A stretch of DNA of 64,000 nucleotides from positions 2,480,001 through 2,544,000 of the forward strand of contig NZ_CP123990.1 in NCBI RefSeq assembly GCF_029919115.1, read 5' to 3'. Source of the stretch: Variovorax paradoxus (GTDB lineage: Bacteria > Pseudomonadota > Gammaproteobacteria > Burkholderiales > Burkholderiaceae_C). Both the position numbers and the translations under genes were made by a program. Numbering within the stretch: the first letter of the stretch is position 1; the number at the start of each line of letters is the position of its first letter. The notes under the pieces are model-generated. The model had not been told where the DNA came from. It worked only from the letters and a program-made list of their open reading frames with translations, and ran no database searches. Of this stretch, positions 58,921 through 64,000 are shown in pieces.

Positions 58921-59984
58921 ACGACGACACAGCTCCGCTCTACAGTGCAGACGCCCTCAGGGACTACGGCAGCGCATTGCTGCAAAAAGCCGGGCTTGCC
59001 GCCGCGATGGCCGATAGCGTTGCTCGCACACTGGTCGAAGGCGACCTGCTGGGCCACGACACGCACGGGCTCGCCCTGCTGGCCGGCTATGTGAAGGAAA
59101 TTGAATCCGGCGGCATGACGCGCGACGGTGCCCCCGAGGTGCTGTCGGACCGGCCCGCCGCCGTGCTGTGGGATGGCAAGCGCTTGCCCGGCCCCTGGCT
59201 CATGGACCAGGGCATGGACATGCTGCTCCCGCGCGCGCGCGAGCTCGGCACCGCCTCGCTCGTGATCCGCCGCAGCCATCACATCGCCTGCCTCGCCGTC
59301 TACATGCTGCGCGCGCTGCAGGAAGACATGCTGATGCTGCTCGCCTGCTCCGACCCCAATACGGCCAGCGTCGCGCCCTTCGGCGGCACGCAGGCGGTGT
59401 TCACGCCCAATCCGCTGGCCATGGGCTTTCCGCTGTCGCAAGGCGGCGTGATGGTCGACATTTCGGCTTCCATCACCACCAACGGCATGAGCAACCGCAA
59501 GCGCGCGGCCGGCGAGACTTTTGCCGAAGAATGGCTGATCGACGCCGCGGGCAAGCCCACGAGCAACCCGCAGGTGCTGTTCGACCAGCCGCCCGGCACG
59601 CTGCTGCCGGTAGGCGGACTGAGTCACGGCCACAAGGGTTATGGAATGGCACTGTTGGTCGAAACACTGACCGCGGGCCTCGCAGGCCACGGCCGGGCCG
59701 ATCCGCCCGAGGGCTGGGGTGCGACGGTGCACATCACGCTGCACGATCTGCACGCGTTCGGCGGCAAGGAAGCCTTCTTGCGCCAGATGGACCACGTGGC
59801 GGCCCAATGCCGCAACAACGCGCCCGTCGATCCGGCGAAACCGGTGCGCCTGCCGGGCGAAGGCGGTTTGAAGCGCCGTGAAACCCAATCGAAGAATGGG
59901 GTGCGACTGCACCCGTCGATTGCGCGTGCGCTGAAGGATGCGGAGCAGCGCTATGGGCTACAGCTCGCGCAGGCATTGCTGTAG
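58917..59984 (+). CDS. Ldh (malate/L-lactate dehydrogenase-type) family oxidoreductase
   Basis: A 355-residue NAD(P)-dependent oxidoreductase of the family that also includes ureidoglycolate, sulfolactate and delta-1-piperideine-2-carboxylate dehydrogenases. Signatures: LLGHDTHGLALLAGYV near residue 45, RRSHHIACLAVYMLRAL near residue 118, FTPNPLAMGFPL near residue 160 and SHGHKGYGMALLVETLT (part) near residue 240. The start overlaps the serB stop as ATGA, which raises the idea of a 2-hydroxy-acid or serine-linked substrate. Precise activity not determinable. Confidence 0.87.
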   Translation: MNDDTAPLYSADALRDYGSALLQKAGLAAAMADSVARTLVEGDLLGHDTHGLALLAGYVKEIESGGMTRDGAPEVLSDRPAAVLWDGKRLPGPWLMDQGMDMLLPRARELGTASLVIRRSHHIACLAVYMLRALQEDMLMLLACSDPNTASVAPFGGTQAVFTPNPLAMGFPLSQGGVMVDISASITTNGMSNRKRAAGETFAEEWLIDAAGKPTSNPQVLFDQPPGTLLPVGGLSHGHKGYGMALLVETLTAGLAGHGRADPPEGWGATVHITLHDLHAFGGKEAFLRQMDHVAAQCRNNAPVDPAKPVRLPGEGGLKRRETQSKNGVRLHPSIARALKDAEQRYGLQLAQALL

Positions 59985-60022
59985 GAAAAGCAGTCTGCGA
60001 TTTACTTGAAGTTGCGCTGTTC

Positions 60023-60167
60023 AGTTCAGGGCGGCGCACCCGCCGACGGGGTACCTTTCTCCGCGAATGTCCCCCGGCCTGCGGCCTCCTATAAAGGAGG
60101 AGGGGCGCAGCCCCGGGGGACATTCGCGGAGGGGAGTACCCGGTGGCCTTTGCACGCACCCTGAACT
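60023..60167. repeat. 145-bp near-perfect inverted repeat (palindromic element)
   Basis: Arms: AGTTCAGGG (60023-60031) with CCCTGAACT (60159-60167); GGGTAC (60048-60053) with GTACCC (60136-60141); the 19-bp CTCCGCG... arm (60059-60077) exactly inverted at 60113-60131; CTGCG (60079-60083) with CGCAG (60106-60110); CCTCCT (60085-60090) with AGGAGG (60095-60100); loop ATAA. It could fold into one long hairpin. It lies between the Ldh-type gene (stop 59984) and the convergent DUF6172 gene. It looks like a mobile palindromic element (MITE or REP-like) or a very large terminator. No ORF inside. Confidence 0.7.
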
Positions 60168-60199
60168 AAGTGGCCCCGATCACGCGAGACAGGCAGAAA

Positions 60200-60523
60200 T
60201 CAGTCTTCTTCGGGAGGCTCTTCCGTACGCTCCCCAGCGGGGCGCGGTGCGCGCTTGCCAGGCTTGGCCAGGATCTCGACATAGAACTGCTTGCCGGCCT
60301 CCTTGACGACGCCGTCGATCAGCCCCGTGATCGCCGAAAGGTGCACGGCTTCGGCAGTTTCCGCCGAGGTGCCGAACTTGCAGTCGAAGTCCCAAAAGTC
60401 CGCGCCTTCGGGCAGAACGCGCCGGCGCTCACGCTTGATGTACTTGCGAATCTCGTGCTTGATGGCTTCGAGGAGGCGGTCAGGGTGCTTGCCCTCGACC
60501 TGAAGCTGAAAGGTTTTTCTCAT
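60200..60523 (-). CDS. DUF6172 family protein
   Basis: A 107-residue soluble protein, MRKTFQLQVEGKHPDRLLEA at the start, with the conserved basic RKYIKRERRR segment near residue 26, EGADFWDFDCKFG near residue 39 and a C-terminal acidic tail (EEPPEED). The pattern matches DUF6172. Its function is unknown; the basic helix and small size would suit nucleic-acid or ribosome contacts, but this is speculation. Its 5' end abuts a divergent 75-aa gene. Confidence 0.78.
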   Translation of the reverse strand: MRKTFQLQVEGKHPDRLLEAIKHEIRKYIKRERRRVLPEGADFWDFDCKFGTSAETAEAVHLSAITGLIDGVVKEAGKQFYVEILAKPGKRAPRPAGERTEEPPEED

Positions 60524-60584
60524 GGGTGATCGTAACGCGCCGCGCTGTGTACAGTCGGCGGTTCAATGGAAAGCAGGTAAAGAC

Positions 60585-60812
60585 ATGGCGCGCGCAAACG
60601 ACTGGGCAAGCAAGGTAATGGCATTGGTCAACGGCGGCAACGCATCGGCGGCCATCGCGCAGATCAAGGTCGCGCCCTCGGTCAAGGACCTGAAGGCGCT
60701 CCAGACCATCATGACGCTGTCGAAAATGAAAGGCCGCTATCCCAATGTGGATGCGGCCATCGAGGACAACTTGGCGCTGCTGGCGGCGCCGCGGCTGCAC
60801 CGCTCGCCCTGA
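60585..60812 (+). CDS. hypothetical protein, 75 residues
   Basis: A short soluble protein, not recognised as a family. ATG 60585 has AGG 7 bases upstream. An earlier ATG at 60522 would overlap the DUF6172 start. The sequence is mostly helical (ASKVMALVNGGNASAAIAQIKV, then DLKALQTIMTLSKMKGRYPN). It is divergent from the DUF6172 gene and ends 4 bases before the convergent aminotransferase. Confidence 0.6.
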   Translation: MARANDWASKVMALVNGGNASAAIAQIKVAPSVKDLKALQTIMTLSKMKGRYPNVDAAIEDNLALLAAPRLHRSP

Positions 60813-60816
60813 AGAT

Positions 60817-62004
60817 CTACAGCGCCTGGCCCAGGCGCTTCACGCCCTCTTCGATCTTCGTCACGTCGGCCGTCGCAAAGCTCAACCGCAGCGTCGCCAG
60901 ATCGGGCTTCTCGGCATAGAACGGCGCGCCCGGCACAAAGGCCACCAGCTGCTCGATGGCGCGCTTGGCCAGTTCGGTTGCATCGGCCAGCTTGCCGTTG
61001 GCACCGGTGAGGCGGGCCCAGAAGAACAAGCCGCCCTGCGGCTGGGTAAAGCTCACCGCATCACCCAACTCGCGCTTCAGCGCCGCGCCCATGGCCTGCG
61101 CGCGCTGGCCGTACACCTCGCGCACATGCGCCAGCGTGGCCGGCATGCGGCCGCTCTTGAGGTATTGCGCGGCCGTGGCCTGCGAGAAGGTGCTGGTGTG
61201 CGCATCGCTGAACTGCTTGCACATGGTGGCCTTGGCCAGCAGCTCGGCGGGGGCGATCATCCAGCCGATGCGAAGGCCCGGGCTCAGCACCTTGCTGAGG
61301 CTGCCGCAATGGGCGAGCAGCTCGCGGCTGCCCGGCACGTCCTTGCTCAAAGCCATGATCGAAGGCGGCGGTGCCTCACCGAAGTACAGGTCGCCGTAGG
61401 GGTCGTCCTCGACGATCAGCGTCTGGTACTTGACGGCCAGCTCGAGCACCTTCTTGCGGCGCTCCAGGCTCAGCATGGCGCCGCTCGGGTTGCCGAAGGT
61501 GGGAATCAGGTAGACGAACTTGGGCTTGTGCTCGGCAATGAGCTTTTCGAGCTCGTCGGTCTTCACGCCGTTGGCGTCGATGGGCGCACTGATGAGCTGG
61601 GCGCCGTACAGCCGAAAACACTGGATGGTGGCCAGGAAGGTCGGACCTTCGACAATCACCTTGTCGCCGGGCGAGATCATGGTCTTGCCCAGCAGGTCGA
61701 GCGCCTGCTGGCTGCCGGTGGTGACGATCAGGCCGGTCGGGTCCACCTCGACACCCTTGGTCTTCATGAAGGCGCTGAGCTGCGTGCGCAGCGGCTCGTA
61801 GCCCTCCGTAGCGCCATATTGCAGCGCGCCGCCGGGTTCTTCGGTCAGCGCCTTCTGGCTCGCCTCCTTCAGGCCCTCGACGTCGAACATGGCGCTGTCG
61901 GGAAATCCGCCCGCAAAGCTGATGATGCCGGGCTTGCCCAGCAGCTTGAAGAGTTCGCGGATGGCGGAGGTTTCGACGTTGTCGAGGCGGGAAGCGAATT
62001 GCAT
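60817..62004 (-). CDS. PLP-dependent aminotransferase (2-aminoadipate/aromatic-type, fold I)
   Basis: A 395-residue fold-type I aminotransferase. The N-terminal ISFAGGFPD lies at residues 28-36, GALQYGATEGYEPLR near residue 60 and TTGSQQALDLLGK near residue 96. NPSG has Asn172, DDPYGDL has Tyr203, and the Schiff-base lysine 238 sits in CGSLSKVLSPGLRIGW. A C-terminal RLSFA segment anchors the substrate carboxylate. The pattern is that of the 2-aminoadipate/LysN or alanine-glyoxylate-like group. Amino donor and acceptor unknown. Divergent from nth. Confidence 0.88.
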   Translation of the reverse strand: MQFASRLDNVETSAIRELFKLLGKPGIISFAGGFPDSAMFDVEGLKEASQKALTEEPGGALQYGATEGYEPLRTQLSAFMKTKGVEVDPTGLIVTTGSQQALDLLGKTMISPGDKVIVEGPTFLATIQCFRLYGAQLISAPIDANGVKTDELEKLIAEHKPKFVYLIPTFGNPSGAMLSLERRKKVLELAVKYQTLIVEDDPYGDLYFGEAPPPSIMALSKDVPGSRELLAHCGSLSKVLSPGLRIGWMIAPAELLAKATMCKQFSDAHTSTFSQATAAQYLKSGRMPATLAHVREVYGQRAQAMGAALKRELGDAVSFTQPQGGLFFWARLTGANGKLADATELAKRAIEQLVAFVPGAPFYAEKPDLATLRLSFATADVTKIEEGVKRLGQAL

Positions 62005-62156
62005 GGGAAGTCTCACTTTCTGAGGCGCTATTGTGGCGAAAGCCGCGGGCAATAAAGCTGCGTAAGGCCATCGGCTTTCAACGATATATTGCAACTATCG
62101 CTGCCCGCCCCCACACCGCCCCCATACGGCAGACGAGCGCCGCGCTTCCAGCCCCC

Positions 62157-62804
62157 ATGAAAAAAGACAACATTCCCCTCTTCTTCGCCACCCTGCAGGC
62201 GGCCAATCCCACCCCTGAAACCGAGCTTGAATACGCCACGCCCTTCGAGCTGCTGGCCGCCGTGCTGCTTTCCGCGCAGGCGACGGACGTGGGCGTGAAC
62301 AAGGCCACCCGCAAGCTTTTTCCGGTGGCGAACACGCCACAAGCCATCCTGAGGCTGGGCGTGGAAGGCCTGGAGGAATACATCAAGACCATCGGGCTCT
62401 ACCGCAGCAAGGCCAAGCACCTGATCGAGACTTGCCGCATGCTCGTGGAGCAGCACGGCGGCGAAGTGCCGCGCACGCGCGCCGAGCTCGAGGCGCTGCC
62501 GGGCGTCGGGCGCAAGACCGCGAACGTGGTGCTCAACGTGGCATTCGGCGAGGCGACGATTGCCGTGGACACGCACATCTTTCGCGTCAGCAACCGCACC
62601 GGGCTTGCGCCGGGCAAGACGCCGCTCGAAGTGGAGCTCAAGCTGGAGAAGCGGGTGCCTTTCGAGTTTCGGCTGCATGCGCACCACTGGCTCATCTTGC
62701 ATGGGCGCTACATCTGCGTGGCGCGCACGCCAAAGTGCTGGGAATGCGCGGTGGCGCCCTACTGCGACTACAAGCCGAAGACGCCTCGGCCCAAGTCGGC
62801 CTGA
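62157..62804 (+). CDS. nth: endonuclease III
   Basis: A 215-residue base-excision repair glycosylase/AP lyase. The helix-hairpin-helix LEALPGVGRKTANVVLNVAFG (part: LPGVGRKTANVV) has Lys120, and Asp138 sits in VDTHIFRVSNR. The [4Fe-4S] ligands Cys187, Cys194, Cys197 and Cys203 have the C-x6-C-x2-C-x5-C spacing and the same numbers as E. coli Nth. ATG 62157 starts the family N-terminus; a longer upstream frame is not conserved. Confidence 0.96.
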   Translation: MKKDNIPLFFATLQAANPTPETELEYATPFELLAAVLLSAQATDVGVNKATRKLFPVANTPQAILRLGVEGLEEYIKTIGLYRSKAKHLIETCRMLVEQHGGEVPRTRAELEALPGVGRKTANVVLNVAFGEATIAVDTHIFRVSNRTGLAPGKTPLEVELKLEKRVPFEFRLHAHHWLILHGRYICVARTPKCWECAVAPYCDYKPKTPRPKSA

Positions 62805-62822
62805 TGCCGACCCTTGCCCAGG

Positions 62823-63719
62823 CTAGAGCTCGAATGCTTCGGGCTGCCGTCCGTCGATGTCGGTAAAGCCGTATTCACGCGCTAGGTCAGCCACGCGGTG
62901 CACGCCGCCGCTTTTCTGCATCACCCGCGCGTCGCCCGCCAGCGCGGCAATGGCGCGGCCCAGGTAGCGCGGCGACTCGGTTCTTGCGAGCGCCGGGCGT
63001 TCACGCCAATGCGCTTCGTCGGTCTTGTGCCCGGCGAGCACGAACTCGGTTCGCATCCAGCCCGGTGAAAGCGCAAGCGACGCCACACCGTGCGGGCGGA
63101 GTTCCTCGGCCATGCCAAAGGCCAACCGGTTCATCGCCGACTTGGCGAGATCGTAGAACAGGTTGCCGCGCATGTACTTGTCGCGGTCCCAGAAGCTGGT
63201 GATCGCGATCAGGCCGCTCTTCTGCGCCACCATGAGCGGCGCCGCGAACCGGCTCGCGAGCAGGTGGTTGCGCACGCCGCGGTCGAACATCGAGTCCCAG
63301 TTGGAAAGCGGATGCTCCCAGAACGGTGCCTCGAAAACGCCGTCGAAGGTTTCGTGCCCGCCCCAGGCGTTGTTCACCAGCACGTCGAGGCGGCCCTGCT
63401 CGCGCTGCACCCGCGCGAAGAGGCTTGCCACGTCGTCTTCCTGTGTGTGGTCGCAGCGCACCGCAATGCCGTGGCCGCCCATGCGCGTGAGTTCATCGGC
63501 CGTATCGTCGATGCTGCCCGGGAGGGCTTCGAGTTCCGAGAGCGCGAGGATGCGTCCATAGCTTTCGGCCGGCCGCGCGCGCGTGCTGCGGCCTGTGACG
63601 TACACGGTGGCCCCCGCCGCGCCCAGCTCCAGGGCAATGCCGCGGCCGGCGCCCCGGCTGGCGCCGGTCACCACGGCCACGCGGCCCTTCAGCGGCTTCT
63701 TGGCTTCGTCGTCTTGCAT
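62823..63719 (-). CDS. SDR family oxidoreductase
   Basis: A 298-residue short-chain dehydrogenase. TGASRGAGRGIALEL is near residue 18 and NNAWGG near residue 110. The usual Tyr-x-x-x-Lys is represented by FYDLAKSAMNRL (Tyr near residue 185), and an extra loop is present around FEAPFWEHPLSNWDSMFD. The C-terminal tail ends EAFEL. The pattern resembles the SDR group with a DHRS1-like insertion. It is probably co-regulated with the upstream AraC gene, whose stop is 49 bases before this start. Substrate unknown. Confidence 0.85.
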   Translation of the reverse strand: MQDDEAKKPLKGRVAVVTGASRGAGRGIALELGAAGATVYVTGRSTRARPAESYGRILALSELEALPGSIDDTADELTRMGGHGIAVRCDHTQEDDVASLFARVQREQGRLDVLVNNAWGGHETFDGVFEAPFWEHPLSNWDSMFDRGVRNHLLASRFAAPLMVAQKSGLIAITSFWDRDKYMRGNLFYDLAKSAMNRLAFGMAEELRPHGVASLALSPGWMRTEFVLAGHKTDEAHWRERPALARTESPRYLGRAIAALAGDARVMQKSGGVHRVADLAREYGFTDIDGRQPEAFEL

Positions 63720-63768
63720 CGAGTTCTTTCCTTTTTCTCCGAGTTCGAAGCCCGAAGGTACCGCCGCG

Positions 63769-64000
63769 TCACGTCGCCGTATTGGAAGAAACCGAAACCG
63801 TGCGGCCGAGAAACTCGGTCGGCGTGAGGCCGCTGAGCGCCTTGAACTCGTTGACCAGGTGCGACTGGTCGTAGAAGCCGCCATCGAGCGCCAGTTCCGC
63901 CCAGCCGGGCATGCGCGGCCGCGGCTGCCGCAAGGCGCGCAGGCAGGCATGCAGCCGCGCGAGCCTGCCCCACGTGCGCGGCGAGAGGCCCACCTGCTGT
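63769..64000 (-). CDS. AraC-family transcriptional regulator, C-terminal end (cut by window edge)
   Basis: The last 76 residues of an AraC/XylS-type regulator; the gene continues beyond 64000. The second helix-turn-helix is visible: LALDGGFYDQSHLVNEFKALSG followed by LTPTEFLGR (part: GGFYDQSHLVNEFKALSG). It likely controls the adjacent SDR gene on the same strand; this is inferred from adjacency. Confidence 0.87.
   Translation of the reverse strand, partial: QQVGLSPRTWGRLARLHACLRALRQPRPRMPGWAELALDGGFYDQSHLVNEFKALSGLTPTEFLGRTVSVSSNTAT

Overview
The window is 64 kb of high-GC chromosomal backbone from a betaproteobacterium of the order Burkholderiales. Gene content, gene order and protein sequences look like Comamonadaceae, most probably Variovorax or a close relative (an inference from sequence familiarity; no search was run). 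I see no prophage, transposase, CRISPR array, plasmid or rRNA gene. Coding density is high. The only stretches that look non-coding over more than about 300 bases are around 41.87-42.36 kb and 42.75-43.08 kb.

Layout. 1-4.8 kb (+): a fatty-acyl-CoA catabolic operon (3-hydroxyacyl-CoA dehydrogenase, enoyl-CoA hydratase, Crp/Fnr-type regulator, APH-like kinase, acyl-CoA dehydrogenase) ended by a strong terminator. 4.9-10.4 kb (-): rlmE, ftsH, folP, glmM and a GNAT acetyltransferase. 10.5-11.8 kb (+): a YhbY-like RNA-binding protein and a glycosyltransferase-like protein. 11.8-18.6 kb (-): carA, an ORF6N-domain gene wedged between carA and carB, carB, a Kdo-hydroxylase-type gene, greA and a DUF4149 membrane protein. 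18.8-34.2 kb (-): the classic rpsB-tsf-pyrH-frr-uppS-cdsA-dxr-rseP-bamA-ompH-lpxD-fabZ-lpxA-lpxB-rnhB-trmH run, which joins translation, isoprenoid and lipid precursor supply, outer-membrane assembly and lipid A synthesis. 34.4-38.5 kb (+): amidase, DadA-like dehydrogenase and NAD(P)HX repair enzyme. 38.6-41.7 kb (-): an SDR and ribonuclease R, divergent from tRNA-Leu(CAG).

42-49 kb: a YkvA-family protein, a CRP-like palindrome, a tiny membrane ORF, rimO, phaR, a zinc-ribbon hypothetical, tRNA-Val(GAC), relA and an alpha/beta hydrolase. 49-54.6 kb: 3-hydroxybutyrate dehydrogenase, a SIMPL protein, a small exported protein, the OmpR/EnvZ two-component pair, and ispF/ispD. 54.7-60 kb (+): mfd-serB-ldh-like, an ATGA-overlapped chain. 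60-64 kb: a 145-bp palindromic element, a DUF6172 protein, a 75-aa hypothetical, a PLP aminotransferase, nth, an SDR, and the end of an AraC regulator cut by the window edge.

The points most worth following are: (1) the kinase/acyl-CoA dehydrogenase pair, which looks like a split bacterial version of the ACAD10/11 or LvaA/LvaC system for 4-hydroxyacyl-CoA catabolism; (2) the phage-type ORF6N gene translationally interlocked with carA and carB; (3) the 145-bp near-perfect palindrome; and (4) an rnr gene whose conserved frame has no normal start codon and collides with tRNA-Leu. All calls come from reading the sequence alone. Family names rest on motif recognition, not on database searches.
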